Assembly (NCBI RefSeq): GCF_025380365.1
Contig: NZ_JAOCQF010000001.1
Span: forward strand, 682,001 to 746,000
Reading direction: 5' to 3'
Source: Albidovulum sediminis
GTDB lineage: Bacteria > Pseudomonadota > Alphaproteobacteria > Rhodobacterales > Rhodobacteraceae
DNA: 64,000 nt
How positions within the stretch are numbered: position 1 is the first letter of the stretch; each line of letters opens with the position of its first letter. The position numbers were made by a program, and so were the translations under genes. Positions 15,392 through 24,197 of this stretch are shown one piece after another. The notes beneath the pieces were generated by a model. It was not told the DNA's origin, did not search any database, and worked only from the letters and a program-made list of their open reading frames with translations.

Positions 15392-16236
15392 CGAAAACCG
15401 ACCAGATCGACGATTCGACCGCGCCGCTGATCGAGCATCTGCGCGAACTGCGCACGCGCATCCTTTATTCGATCAGCGCCTTCGCCATCTGCTTCATCCT
15501 CGGCTATCTCGTCTGGGAACACGTCTTCCGCTTCCTGACCGAGCCGATGTGCCGGGTGCTGACCGAGCGCGGGCAGGAATGCCAGCTGATCCTCGTGAAG
15601 ATGCAGGAAGGCTTCTTCGTCGCCATCAAGATCGCGCTCTGGGGCGGCTTCGCGATGGCCTTCCCGATCATCGCCTACCAGATGTGGCGCTTCGTGGCGC
15701 CGGGGCTTTACAAGTCGGAAAAGGCGGCGTTCCTGCCCTTCCTCGTGGCCTCGCCGGTGATGTTCCTGATCGGCGGCGGCTTTGCCTACTACGTCATCCT
15801 GCCCTTCGCGTTCCGCTTCTTCCTCGGCTTCCAGGATGTCTTCGCCGACGCGATCGAGGCCGGGGGAACGCTCTCGTCGCCACCCACGGGCATCGCCTTC
15901 ATGGGCTCGATGGAGGCCTATCTCTCGCTCACCATGACCTTCGTCATGGCCTTTGGCCTCTGCTTCCAGCTGCCGGTCCTGCTGACGCTGATGGGCAAGG
16001 CGGGGCTGATCTCCTCCCGCGGGCTCAAGGCGACGCGCAAGTATGCGGTGGTGGGCATTCTCGCCGTCGCCGCCCTCGTCACGCCGCCCGATGTGTTCTC
16101 CCAGATCATCCTTTTCGCCGCGATATACCCGCTTTACGAAATCTCGATCTTCCTCATCGCCCGGTTCGAGCGTGACCGCGAGGCGCAGATGCGCGCCGAC
16201 GGCACCTGGGTCGAGGACGACGAGGACGCCGCGTGA
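15388..16236 (+). CDS. tatC: Sec-independent protein translocase subunit TatC
   Basis: Polytopic inner-membrane subunit that recognises the twin-arginine motif. The 282-aa protein has six predicted membrane helices and family signatures: [12 protein letters not shown] near the N-terminus, [10 protein letters not shown], the conserved [19 protein letters not shown] segment, and [13 protein letters not shown] before the last helices. The C-terminal tail is acidic (WVEDDEDAA). Start and stop overlap tatB and the DUF815 gene by four bases each. Confidence 0.97.
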   Translation: MTKTDQIDDSTAPLIEHLRELRTRILYSISAFAICFILGYLVWEHVFRFLTEPMCRVLTERGQECQLILVKMQEGFFVAIKIALWGGFAMAFPIIAYQMWRFVAPGLYKSEKAAFLPFLVASPVMFLIGGGFAYYVILPFAFRFFLGFQDVFADAIEAGGTLSSPPTGIAFMGSMEAYLSLTMTFVMAFGLCFQLPVLLTLMGKAGLISSRGLKATRKYAVVGILAVAALVTPPDVFSQIILFAAIYPLYEISIFLIARFERDREAQMRADGTWVEDDEDAA

Positions 16237-17072
16237 GCGAGGAACTGCGCCGCATCGCCGAGGCGCTGGAGCGGATCGCCCCGGCCCCGTCGCGCGCGCC
16301 CGACTGGCAGGCAGCGGAGGCCTTCGTCTGGCACACCGCGCCCGACCGGCTTGAGCCGGTGGCGGAGGTCGCGCGGGTGGACCTGTCGCTTCTGGTGGCG
16401 GTGGACCGGGCGCGCAACACGCTTCTGGAGAATACGCTGCAGTTCGCGCGCGGATTTCCGGCCAACAACGCGCTCCTCTGGGGCGCGCGCGGGATGGGCA
16501 AGTCCTCGCTCGTCAAGGCGGTCCATGCCGAGGTGCTGCGGCAGGGCCACGGCCTCCGGATCGTCGAGTTGAGCCGTGAGGATCTGCCCTCGATCAGCCG
16601 GCTTCTCGCGCATCTGCGCGCCGCGCGCGACCACCGCTTCCTGCTGTTCTGCGACGACCTGTCGTTTTCCCACGACGACCAGCACTACAAGGCGCTGAAG
16701 GCGGTGCTTGACGGCGGGATAGAGGGGCGGCCAGCGAACGTGATCTTCTACGCCACCTCGAACCGGCGCCACCTGATGCCGCGCGACATGATCGAGAACG
16801 AACGGTCAAGCGCGATCAATCCCTCCGAGGCGGTGGAGGAGAAGGTGTCGCTCTCCGACCGCTTCGGCCTCTGGCTCGGCTTCCATCCGTGCAGCCAGGA
16901 CGAATACCTGGCGATGATCCGCGGCTATTGCGACGCGCACGGGGTCACGATCGACGAGGAGACCCTGCGCGCAGAGGCGATCGAATGGCAGGCCACGCGC
17001 GGGGCGCGGTCGGGCCGGGTGGCCTGGCAGTTCTTCACCGATCTGGCGGGCCGTCGCGGCGTCCGGCTGTAA
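16233..17072 (+). CDS. DUF815 family AAA-type ATPase
   Basis: P-loop ATPase of 279 residues translationally coupled to tatC by a GTGA overlap. Walker A is [16 protein letters not shown] near 80-95; Walker B is [10 protein letters not shown] near 130-140; an arginine-finger-like segment [14 protein letters not shown] follows, then the conserved [18 protein letters not shown]. This is the full DUF815 pattern. Biological role is unknown; the recurring link with tatC in Rhodobacterales (as I recall) hints at a membrane or export-related duty, but nothing in the sequence proves it. Confidence 0.92.
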   Translation: MSEELRRIAEALERIAPAPSRAPDWQAAEAFVWHTAPDRLEPVAEVARVDLSLLVAVDRARNTLLENTLQFARGFPANNALLWGARGMGKSSLVKAVHAEVLRQGHGLRIVELSREDLPSISRLLAHLRAARDHRFLLFCDDLSFSHDDQHYKALKAVLDGGIEGRPANVIFYATSNRRHLMPRDMIENERSSAINPSEAVEEKVSLSDRFGLWLGFHPCSQDEYLAMIRGYCDAHGVTIDEETLRAEAIEWQATRGARSGRVAWQFFTDLAGRRGVRL

Positions 17073-17093
17073 GGCCGGGCGCGCGGGCCTGCT

Positions 17094-18266
17094 TCACTTC
17101 AGGTAGGGCACCGGGTCGGCGCTCTCCAGCCCCTCGCGCACCTCGAAATGCACGAAGGCCGGGTCCGAGGCGCGGACGGCGGCGATGGCTTGGCCGCGCT
17201 TGACCTTGTCGCCCTTGGCCACCTTGATGCCGTCGATGTTGGCATAGACCGTCAGCAGGTTGCCGTCGTGCCGGATTACGAGGATCGGCACCTGGTCGGT
17301 ATCCTTGGTGATCGCGGCCACGGTGCCGTCGGCGGCCGCCTTGACCGGGGTGCCGGCGCTGGCGGCGATGTCGATGCCCTCGTTCTTCTTCTTCTGGTAG
17401 GGGCGGATGATCTTGCCGTCGACCGGCATCCCGAGTCGCGCGGCCGAGGTCCGTTCCGCGCCGAGGTCGGGTGAGGGCGGGGTGGCAACCGGCGCGGCCG
17501 TGGGCGTGGTGCTTTCGGCCGGCAAGGGCGTCGCGGCCGAGGGCGGCACCGGCGTGGGCGAGCCCTGGCCAGGCTGGGTCACCGGCTCGGCCAGCGTTCC
17601 CGCCGCCGCGACCGGGATCAGCAGGTATTGCCCCTCGCGCACCGCGAGGTCGGCCGAAAGGCCGTTCCAGTCGGCCAGAGACTTGACGTTGACGTTGTAG
17701 AGCCGCGCGATGGAATAGGCGGTTTCGCCCCGCTGCACGCGGTGGCGGACCGGCTCGCCCACCGGGGCGGCGGCCGGCGTGGGGGCGCCGGGCTGCGCCG
17801 CGGTGCCGCCCCCGGTCTGCGCGCGGTCAATGGCGGAGGAGGCGATCGCGGTCACGTCGATGCCGCCGCCCGGCGCGGCGGTGACGGGCACGCCCGGCGT
17901 GCCGACCGGACCGGCCGCAACCCGCGTCGGCAGCACCAGCACCTCGCCGCGACGGAGCGGCGTGCCGAGCGGGACCGCGTTGAAGCGCGCAAGTTCGTCG
18001 GAATTCACGCCCACGCGCGTCGCGATGGAGGCGACGGTGTCGCCGTCCTGCGCGACGGCCACCTGGTAGTTCGGATAGGTGATGACGCCGCGCGCATCGG
18101 TCTGCGGCCGGGTCTGCACCGGCTGGGCGGCCGCGTCCGCGGTCGACAGCCCGCCCTGGCCATAGCGGCGCAGGTCGGGGTCGAAACCGTTGCAGGCGGC
18201 CAGCGAAAGGGCCGATACACCCAGCAGCGTCAGCGACAGCCACCGGCTCTTGCGGGAAAGGGTCAT
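17094..18266 (-). CDS. NlpD-like lipoprotein with two LysM domains and a degenerate M23 (LytM) domain
   Basis: Outer-membrane lipoprotein of 390 residues, started at the ATG at 18266 after GAGGAG. Signal peptide with lipobox LAAC, Cys25 as lipid anchor. LysM repeats at about 60-105 and 175-220 bind peptidoglycan. The C-terminal M23 domain (about 290-390) reads KNEGIDIAASAGTPVKAA where active enzymes have H-x-G-x-D, and AFVHFEVR where they have H-x-H, so two zinc-ligand histidines are missing. It therefore resembles NlpD/EnvC-type activators of cell-wall amidases rather than an enzyme. It follows surE-pcm, the same neighbourhood as nlpD in E. coli (surE-pcm-nlpD). Confidence 0.92.
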   Translation of the reverse strand: MTLSRKSRWLSLTLLGVSALSLAACNGFDPDLRRYGQGGLSTADAAAQPVQTRPQTDARGVITYPNYQVAVAQDGDTVASIATRVGVNSDELARFNAVPLGTPLRRGEVLVLPTRVAAGPVGTPGVPVTAAPGGGIDVTAIASSAIDRAQTGGGTAAQPGAPTPAAAPVGEPVRHRVQRGETAYSIARLYNVNVKSLADWNGLSADLAVREGQYLLIPVAAAGTLAEPVTQPGQGSPTPVPPSAATPLPAESTTPTAAPVATPPSPDLGAERTSAARLGMPVDGKIIRPYQKKKNEGIDIAASAGTPVKAAADGTVAAITKDTDQVPILVIRHDGNLLTVYANIDGIKVAKGDKVKRGQAIAAVRASDPAFVHFEVREGLESADPVPYLK

Positions 18267-18334
18267 TGCTCGCTCCTCATCGCACGGGCTCCGTTGACCG
18301 GGCCATTCTCGTCTTTGCTCCGGGGCGCGCGCAG

Positions 18335-18976
18335 TCATTCCTGCCCCAGCCCCTCGACCAGCGGCACGAAGCGCACCGGGCGAAGTTCGTCGTAATCGTA
18401 ACCTGCGGCGGTCCGCGTGACCCGGATCAGGCTTTGCACGGTGTCGGACTGGCCGACCGGCAGAACCATGATACCGCCTTCGCGCAACTGAGCCAATAGG
18501 GGCCCCGGCGGGTCTTCGGCCGCCGCGGTGACGATGATGCGGTCGAAGGGGGCCTGTTCGGGCAGGCCGCGGCTGCCATCGGCGGCAATCGCGGTGATGT
18601 TGGTCAGGTCGAGCGCGTCGAACACCTCCTGCGCCTCGCGGACAAGGCGGCGGTGGCGCTCGACCGTGTAGACGCGGCGCGCGATCTGGCTGAGGATCGC
18701 GGCCTGGTAGCCCGATCCGGTGCCGATCTCCAGCACCTTGTCGCGCGGGCCCGCGTCGAGCGCCTGCGTCATCAGCCCCACGACCGAGGGCTGGCTGATC
18801 GTCTGGCCGCAGGCGATCGGCAGCGGCGTGTCCTCATAGGCGCGTTCGGCGAACAGGCCCTTGACGAAAAGGCCGCGGTCGATCCGCTCCATCGCCGAAA
18901 GGACGCGCGGGTCGGTCACGCCGCGGGAGCGGAGCGCGTAGAGAAAGCGCATCTTCCGCTCGGCCGCGTCGGTCAT
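18335..18976 (-). CDS. pcm: protein-L-isoaspartate O-methyltransferase
   Basis: Methylates isoaspartyl residues in damaged proteins with SAM, starting their repair. The 213-aa length is normal. Motifs: [18 protein letters not shown] in the N-terminal half and the SAM-binding loop [15 protein letters not shown] near residue 80, with [14 protein letters not shown] later. The ATG at 18976 overlaps the surE stop by four bases, and the nlpD-like gene follows 68 bases downstream, giving a surE-pcm-nlpD order. Confidence 0.96.
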   Translation of the reverse strand: MTDAAERKMRFLYALRSRGVTDPRVLSAMERIDRGLFVKGLFAERAYEDTPLPIACGQTISQPSVVGLMTQALDAGPRDKVLEIGTGSGYQAAILSQIARRVYTVERHRRLVREAQEVFDALDLTNITAIAADGSRGLPEQAPFDRIIVTAAAEDPPGPLLAQLREGGIMVLPVGQSDTVQSLIRVTRTAAGYDYDELRPVRFVPLVEGLGQE

Positions 18977-19758
18977 GCGAGCGCGGCCTCCAGATCCTTC
19001 AGCCGGTCATGCGCGGTCAGGTCGGCGCGCATCGGCGTCACCGCGATATAGCCCTCGAGGTTGACCGCGACATCGGTGCCCGGTGCCGTCGGCTCGTGCT
19101 GCGGGCCGCCGGTGATCCAGAGGAACTTGCGCCCGGAAGGCGAGATGTGCGGCTCCACCCCGAAGAAGGTGTCACGCCGGTAGCCCTGCGCCGCGACCCG
19201 GGTGCCGCGGACGGCGGCGGCGGCCACGGGCGGAAAGTTGACGTTGTAGAAGATGCGGTAGTCCTCGGCGTCCCAGTGCCCCTTGTCGAGAAGCCGGCGC
19301 ACGATGCCGGCGCCATGGACCCGCGCGGCCTCGAACGGGTCGTCGAGGTCGCTGGTCGCCGGGCCCATGAACTGGCTGAGCGCGATGGCGGGCACGCCTT
19401 GCAGGGCCGCCTCCATCGCGCCGCCGACGGTGCCGGAATACAGCACGTTCTCGCCCGCGTTGTTGCCGCGGTTGACGCCGGAAAGGACAAGGTCGGGTCG
19501 CCCGCCCTGGAAGACGTCGTAGATGCCGGCAAGGACACAATCGGCCGGGCTGCCTTCGGCGGCATAGCGGCGGGGGCCGAGTTTCGCGATCATCATCGGG
19601 TGGGTGTAGGAGATGCAGTGCGCCACCCCCGACTGCTCGAAGGCCGGCGCGACCGTCCAGACCTCGCCCGCCGCGCCTGCGATCTCGGTCGCGATGGCGG
19701 TCAGGACCTCGAGCCCCGGCGCATTGATGCCGTCGTCGTTGGTGATGAGAATGCGCAT
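18973..19758 (-). CDS. surE: 5'/3'-nucleotidase SurE
   Basis: Metal-dependent phosphatase acting on nucleoside monophosphates, linked to stationary-phase survival. The 261 residues match the family. The metal site [11 protein letters not shown] is at 4-14, followed by [15 protein letters not shown], and [20 protein letters not shown] around 93-112. Translationally coupled to pcm. The 157-bp gap upstream separates it from the next minus-strand SDR gene and probably contains its promoter. Confidence 0.96.
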   Translation of the reverse strand: MRILITNDDGINAPGLEVLTAIATEIAGAAGEVWTVAPAFEQSGVAHCISYTHPMMIAKLGPRRYAAEGSPADCVLAGIYDVFQGGRPDLVLSGVNRGNNAGENVLYSGTVGGAMEAALQGVPAIALSQFMGPATSDLDDPFEAARVHGAGIVRRLLDKGHWDAEDYRIFYNVNFPPVAAAAVRGTRVAAQGYRRDTFFGVEPHISPSGRKFLWITGGPQHEPTAPGTDVAVNLEGYIAVTPMRADLTAHDRLKDLEAALA

Positions 19759-19915
19759 GTCCGCCGCCCTGCCTGCTGTCCCGCCAACCCCGGTGTTTTT
19801 CCCTGCTTAGACGGAAGCCGAGGGCAGGTAAAGGCGGCATGGTCCCCTGGCGCGCGCCCCCCCCGCGGGGCACCCTTGGCGGTTCCTCCGGCGGACGTGT
19901 CGGGCCGCGCGGCGA

Positions 19916-20578
19916 TCAGAGCCGGGCGAGCAGGCGGGCGGCCTCGTCATGGATGTCGGCAAGGGCCGCGCGATCCTCGCCGGGGAAGAAGCGCGCCCGC
20001 GTCGCAGTGGCCATGGGGCGGGGCGTCTCGATCAGCACGCGGGGGCCGATCTTCACCGTCTCCGCCTGCCAGCTTTGCGCCAGCGCGATCTGCGCGGCCT
20101 TGGTGGCCCCGTAGGCGCCGAAGAACTTCTGCCCAGCCCGCGGGTCGTCGAGGAAAAGTGCGATGCCCGCGCGGGCGCGCAGAAGCGGCTCCAGGAGCGG
20201 GATCAACGCGGCGGTGGCGCGCAGGTTGGTGGCCACGGACTTGTCGAAATCCTTCATGTCGGCGTGCCCCGCGGGGGCGAGCGGGGCGGCATGGATGGCG
20301 GCATGGACCCAGAGACCGAGGCCGCCCCAGCGCCCCGCGACCGATTGCGCGAGATGGGCCATGGCCTTGTCGTCGGCGATGTCCATCGGGGCGAGCGTTG
20401 CCTGCCCACCCGTCCCGTCCCCGCGCGCCGCCTTGATGCGGTCGTCCAGTTCCTCAAGCCCGCCGACGGTGCGCGCCACGGCGATGACATGCCAGCCGGC
20501 GGCGCCAAGGGCCGCGGCCATCGCAAAGCCCAGCCCGCGCGAGGCGCCGGTGACAAGAGCGGTCTTTTCAGGGGTCAT
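19916..20578 (-). CDS. SDR family oxidoreductase
   Basis: Classical short-chain dehydrogenase of 220 residues. The cofactor motif TGASRGLGFAMA is at about 10-21 and the catalytic YGATKAAQ near 147-154 keeps both Tyr and Lys, unlike the SDR-like protein at 11.0 kb. A segment in place of the usual NNAG reads VHAAIHAAPLAPAG. Substrate cannot be deduced. The ATG at 20578 faces the bioY promoter region. Confidence 0.85.
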   Translation of the reverse strand: MTPEKTALVTGASRGLGFAMAAALGAAGWHVIAVARTVGGLEELDDRIKAARGDGTGGQATLAPMDIADDKAMAHLAQSVAGRWGGLGLWVHAAIHAAPLAPAGHADMKDFDKSVATNLRATAALIPLLEPLLRARAGIALFLDDPRAGQKFFGAYGATKAAQIALAQSWQAETVKIGPRVLIETPRPMATATRARFFPGEDRAALADIHDEAARLLARL

Positions 20579-20640
20579 GTGCGGGCCTCATCGGTCTGGA
20601 ACGCGGTTCCTTTGGCACCCCGGCCGGACGGGTGCAACAG

Positions 20641-20666
20641 AATTGATTGATGGAACTGATTGACAG
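20641..20666. repeat. tandem 13-bp imperfect direct repeat upstream of bioY
   Basis: AATTGATTGATGG (20641-20653) is followed directly by AACTGATTGACAG (20654-20666). The block is AT-rich for this genome and lies 57-82 bases before bioY and 63-88 bases before the divergent SDR gene, so it is placed like a regulatory site. It does not match the BioR consensus I know (TTATnnATAA). Confidence 0.45.
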
Positions 20667-20722
20667 GGCGCCGCGGCGCAGCGAAATTGCGCGCCGAAAC
20701 GACCTCAGGAAGGAATGCGCCC

Positions 20723-21313
20723 ATGACCCTCTCCAAGGCCCTCGTGCCGTCCCAGTCGATGCTTGCCCGTACGCTCATGGTTCTGGGCGGATCGCTGTTC
20801 ATCGCGGTGGCCGCGCAAGTCACCGTGCCGATGATTCCGGTGCCGATGACGCTTCAGACGCTCGCCATCCTGATCGTGGGCCTGACCTTCGGCGCACGCC
20901 TTGGCGCCGCGACGCTGGTGGCCTATCTCGCCGAGGGCGCGATGGGGCTGCCGGTCTTCGCGGGCGGTATGAACGGGGTGGCCTTCTTCGGCCCGACCGC
21001 GGGCTTCCTCGCGGGCTTCGTCGGCATGGCCTGGATCGCGGGCCTTGCGGCCGACCGCGGGGTGCGGGGCTTCCTGCCGACCGCGCTGGTGGCGCTGGTC
21101 GCTTCGGTGCTGCTCTATGTCCCGGGCGTGGCCTGGGCGATGCTCGCGGATGCGGCACTCGGCCTCGACGCCTCGGCCTGGGGTGCGGATACCGCCGCGT
21201 CGGTCTGGCAGTACTACATGGCGCCCTTCCTCCTCGGCGACACGCTGAAGGCGGTGATCGCCGCGCTCGTCGTCACCGGCGGCTGGGCGGCGCTGAAGGG
21301 CCGCAACGGCTGA
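20723..21313 (+). CDS. bioY: biotin transporter BioY
   Basis: Substrate-binding membrane component of the ECF-type biotin importer, able to work with or without an AT module. The 196-aa protein begins at the ATG at 20723 (AGGAAGG ten bases ahead). Six hydrophobic segments are visible, with the family signature VTVPMIPVPMTLQTLAILIVG near residue 35 and YLAEGAMGLPVFAGG near 75. No bioM or bioN lies next to it. An intrinsic terminator follows. Functionally it pairs with birA at 0.75 kb. Confidence 0.94.
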   Translation: MTLSKALVPSQSMLARTLMVLGGSLFIAVAAQVTVPMIPVPMTLQTLAILIVGLTFGARLGAATLVAYLAEGAMGLPVFAGGMNGVAFFGPTAGFLAGFVGMAWIAGLAADRGVRGFLPTALVALVASVLLYVPGVAWAMLADAALGLDASAWGADTAASVWQYYMAPFLLGDTLKAVIAALVVTGGWAALKGRNG

Positions 21314-21335
21314 GCCTTGTCGCAGGATGACACCG

Positions 21336-21362
21336 AAACGCCGCCCCTCGGGGCGGCGTTTT
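21336..21362 (+). terminator. intrinsic terminator after bioY
   Basis: AAACGCCGCCCC (21336-21347) and GGGGCGGCGTTT (21350-21361) form a long GC-rich stem with a very tight loop, followed by TTCCTTT. The position 23 bases after the bioY stop fits a rho-independent terminator. Confidence 0.85.
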
Positions 21363-21421
21363 CCTTTCCACAGGGCCGCATGCGGGCGATGGTGCAGTCC
21401 GGCGGCGCCGGGCCCTGACGC

Positions 21422-21450
21422 TTGACAGGCTCCGGGGCAGGGCGATCATG
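21422..21450 (+). promoter_or_regulatory. candidate sigma-70 promoter of the alpha/beta hydrolase gene
   Basis: TTGACA (21422-21427), a perfect -35, with a 17-bp spacer before ATCATG (21445-21450), a weak -10. It lies 36 bases upstream of the ATG at 21486 and just after the bioY terminator. Confidence 0.45.
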
Positions 21451-21485
21451 GTGGTGTCCAGACCATCCTGACCGGAGGGCCGGAA

Positions 21486-22172
21486 ATGCCCGCCACCTTC
21501 ATCCTTGTCCATGGCGCCTTCGGCTCACCGGCCGAACTTGCCCCGACCGTCCCCTTCCTCGAGGCGCGCGGCCACCGGGTCGTCAACGTCGATCTGCCTT
21601 GCGAACGCGCGGAGGCGATGCTGGAGGATTACGCCGCCGCCGTTACCGCCGCGATGCGGGGATGTGACCGGCCTTGCGTGCTTGTGGCCCATTCGGCGGG
21701 CGGTACGACGGTTCCGCTTGTGGCGGCCCGTGTTCCGGTTGACCGCATGGTCTTCGTCGCCGCCATCGTGCCGGAGCCGGGCCAGTCGATTGTCGGGGCC
21801 ATCGGGCCGGAAGTCGCGGGCATGATCACCTCGATCACCGTCGACAACGGGAACGGGACGCGGGCCTTCGACATCGACCTGCTCACCTCGCTGGCTCTGC
21901 CCGAGGAACGGGAGGCCTACAGGGCGTTCCTGCAAGCGACCCAGCGCAACCAGGGGTGGGCCGCGGTAAACCAGCCCTGGCCGGGGGCGGAGGTGGCGCA
22001 GATCCCGCGCCACTATGTCCTGTGCACCGAGGATCAGGTCATTCCGCCCGCACTCCAGCAGGTCTTCGCAGCCCGGCTGGGCGTGGATCCGGTCGAGATT
22101 GCCTCGGTCCATGCGGCCTTCACCTTCAAGCCACAGGAACTGGCCGAGATCCTCGCCTCGTTCGTCGAGTGA
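21486..22172 (+). CDS. alpha/beta hydrolase
   Basis: Small serine hydrolase of 228 residues of the EstC/salicylate-esterase-like group. HGAFG near residue 9 gives the oxyanion region; the nucleophile is Ser in VAHSAGG near 67-73; TEDQVIPP near 183 supplies the acid region and SVHAAFTFKP near 205 the histidine. Start ATG follows GGAGGGCC. It stands alone between the bioY terminator and the convergent DUF1284 gene. Natural substrate unknown. Confidence 0.88.
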   Translation: MPATFILVHGAFGSPAELAPTVPFLEARGHRVVNVDLPCERAEAMLEDYAAAVTAAMRGCDRPCVLVAHSAGGTTVPLVAARVPVDRMVFVAAIVPEPGQSIVGAIGPEVAGMITSITVDNGNGTRAFDIDLLTSLALPEEREAYRAFLQATQRNQGWAAVNQPWPGAEVAQIPRHYVLCTEDQVIPPALQQVFAARLGVDPVEIASVHAAFTFKPQELAEILASFVE

Positions 22173-22218
22173 TCGGGCCGCGGGGCCGCGTGCGCGCGCC
22201 GGCGATGGCGGGCGCCGC

Positions 22219-22644
22219 TCAGCCTTTGTCGGCGTGGAGCCGGGTGAGGGCGGCCTCGCAGAGGCCGTAGGGCTCCCACTCGCAGCCCGCGCAGAGCGTC
22301 CTGAGGCTGCCCGGCGGCACGTTGGCGCGGATGCGCACCTTCGCCTCGCCCCAGGTCAGCCGTTCGCGCGGCTCCAGCCGGAGGGCGGCGGCATGGGCGC
22401 GGTCGAGCGCCTTGATCTTCGGCTCGCTGGTGCAGGCCCGCCCGCGCCGCTTGGGGCAGGGGGCGCAGATGTCGTCGGTGGCGCCCGTTACCTCGATCAC
22501 AGTCGCACCGCCCCCCGCCGCCCTGAGCCGCCCCACGACGATCGCCGTCATGTTGCCGGTGAAGGCGTCGGAGTAGCCCTTCCCCTCGAACCCGAGCGAG
22601 CAGAGGAAATGGTGCGGGCGATAGCGGACCGTGTCCCCGTTCAC
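22219..22644 (-). CDS. DUF1284 domain protein, Cys-rich
   Basis: Short protein of 141 residues read from the GTG at 22644, whose first bases overlap the purF stop. It has the DUF1284 start RYRPHHFLCSLGFEGKGYS and clustered cysteines: CSLG, CAPCPKRRGRAC, CAGC and a last Cys near 130, suggesting an iron-sulfur cluster or zinc. No function is known to me. The coupling with purF suggests a shared transcript, although a link to purine synthesis would be speculation. Confidence 0.85.
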   Translation of the reverse strand: MNGDTVRYRPHHFLCSLGFEGKGYSDAFTGNMTAIVVGRLRAAGGGATVIEVTGATDDICAPCPKRRGRACTSEPKIKALDRAHAAALRLEPRERLTWGEAKVRIRANVPPGSLRTLCAGCEWEPYGLCEAALTRLHADKG

Positions 22645-24104
22645 TCCGCCGCCTTCATCGCGAAGCCCTGTGCGATCTGGTCGGAGGGCGCGACCGGGTA
22701 TTCGCCGGAGAAGCAGGCGTCGCAATATTGCGGGCACTTGGCGTCGCGGCCCTTCGCCTCGCCCACGGCGCGGTAGAGCCCGTCGAGCGAGATGAACTTC
22801 AGGCTGTCGACGCCGATCCAGTCGCGCATCTCCTCCTCGTTCATCGTCGCGGCGAGGAGCTTGCCGCGGTCGGGCGTGTCGACGCCGTAGAAGCAGGGCC
22901 AGGCGGTGGGGGGCGAGGCGATGCGGAAATGCACCTCGGCCGCGCCGGCATCGAGGATCATGTCCTTGATCTTGCGGCTGGTGGTGCCGCGCACGACGCT
23001 GTCGTCGACCAGGATCACCCGCTTGCCCTTGATGAGCGCGCGGTTGACATTGAGCTTCAGCCGCACCCCCATGTTGCGGATCTGCTCGGTCGGTTCGATG
23101 AAGGTGCGGCCCATGTACTGGTTGCGGATGATCCCCATGCCGTAGGGGATGCCGCTTTCGGCCGCGTAGCCGATCGCCGCGGGCGTGCCCGAATCGGGCA
23201 CCGGGCAGACGAGGTCCGCCTCGACCGGGCTTTCGCGCGCCAGTTCCACCCCGATCTGGCGGCGCGTCTCGTAGACCGAGCGGCCGCCGAGGATGGAATC
23301 GGGGCGCGAGAAATAGACATGCTCGAATATGCAGAAGCGGGGCTTCGCCGGGCCGAAGGGGCGGGAGCTTTCGATCTGCCCCTTGGCGATCACCACCATC
23401 TCGCCCGGCTCGATCTCGCGCACGAACTCCGCCCCGATGATGTCGAGCGCGCAAGTCTCCGACGACAGGACGAAGCCGTCGTCGCCCAGTTTGCCGAGCA
23501 CCAGCGGGCGCACGCCCAGGGGATCGCGCACGCCGATCAGCTTGGTGCGCGTCATGGCGATGACGGAAAAGGCGCCTTCGACCGCGCGCAGCGCGTCCTT
23601 GATGCGTTCGGAAAGCGATTTCTGGATCGACCGCGCCATCAGGTGGATGATGCATTCGCTGTCCGACGACGACTGGAAGATCGCCCCGCGCTCGATCAGG
23701 TCACGGCGCAGCGCGGCGGCGTTGGTCAGGTTGCCATTGTGGGCGATGGCGGCACCGCCCATCGAGAACTCGCCGAAGAAGGGCTGCACGTCGCGGATCG
23801 CGGTATGGCCCTTCGATCCGGCGGTGGAATAGCGCACATGGCCGATGGCAAGGCTGCCCGGCAGCATCTGCATCACGTCGGCCTTGGTGAAGTTGTCGCG
23901 GATGTAGCCGAAGCGGCGGGCGTTGTTGAATCCCTCGGCCTCGTCATAGGCCACGATGCCGCCCGCCTCCTGCCCCCGGTGCTGGAGCGCATGCAGGCCG
24001 AGTGCCACGAAGTTCGCCGCGTCGGGAACGCCGATCACGCCAAAGACGCCGCACTCCTCCTTCAGCTTGTCGTCGTCGAAGGGGTGGGCATAGAAGCGGG
24101 TCAT
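22641..24104 (-). CDS. purF: amidophosphoribosyltransferase
   Basis: Catalyses the first committed step of purine synthesis, PRPP plus glutamine to phosphoribosylamine. Start is the ATG at 24104 (MTRFYAHPFDDDKLKEE), giving 487 aa; an upstream in-frame ATG at 24170 is unlikely. The nucleophile is Cys18 in EECGVFGV after a short propeptide, the usual processing pattern. The PRPP-binding motif VILVDDSVVRGTTS lies near 355 and CPQYCDACFSGEYP near the C-terminus. cvpA lies upstream on the same strand, as in many proteobacteria. Confidence 0.97.
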   Translation of the reverse strand: MTRFYAHPFDDDKLKEECGVFGVIGVPDAANFVALGLHALQHRGQEAGGIVAYDEAEGFNNARRFGYIRDNFTKADVMQMLPGSLAIGHVRYSTAGSKGHTAIRDVQPFFGEFSMGGAAIAHNGNLTNAAALRRDLIERGAIFQSSSDSECIIHLMARSIQKSLSERIKDALRAVEGAFSVIAMTRTKLIGVRDPLGVRPLVLGKLGDDGFVLSSETCALDIIGAEFVREIEPGEMVVIAKGQIESSRPFGPAKPRFCIFEHVYFSRPDSILGGRSVYETRRQIGVELARESPVEADLVCPVPDSGTPAAIGYAAESGIPYGMGIIRNQYMGRTFIEPTEQIRNMGVRLKLNVNRALIKGKRVILVDDSVVRGTTSRKIKDMILDAGAAEVHFRIASPPTAWPCFYGVDTPDRGKLLAATMNEEEMRDWIGVDSLKFISLDGLYRAVGEAKGRDAKCPQYCDACFSGEYPVAPSDQIAQGFAMKAAE

Positions 24105-24197
24105 CGGCAGGGCTCCGAATCCGGGTACCGTCTTGGCCCTTCCTTTAGTGGCATGGGCGGGCGGTGTCACGCCCTGCCGTGCGCTTTTCTGGCGCGA

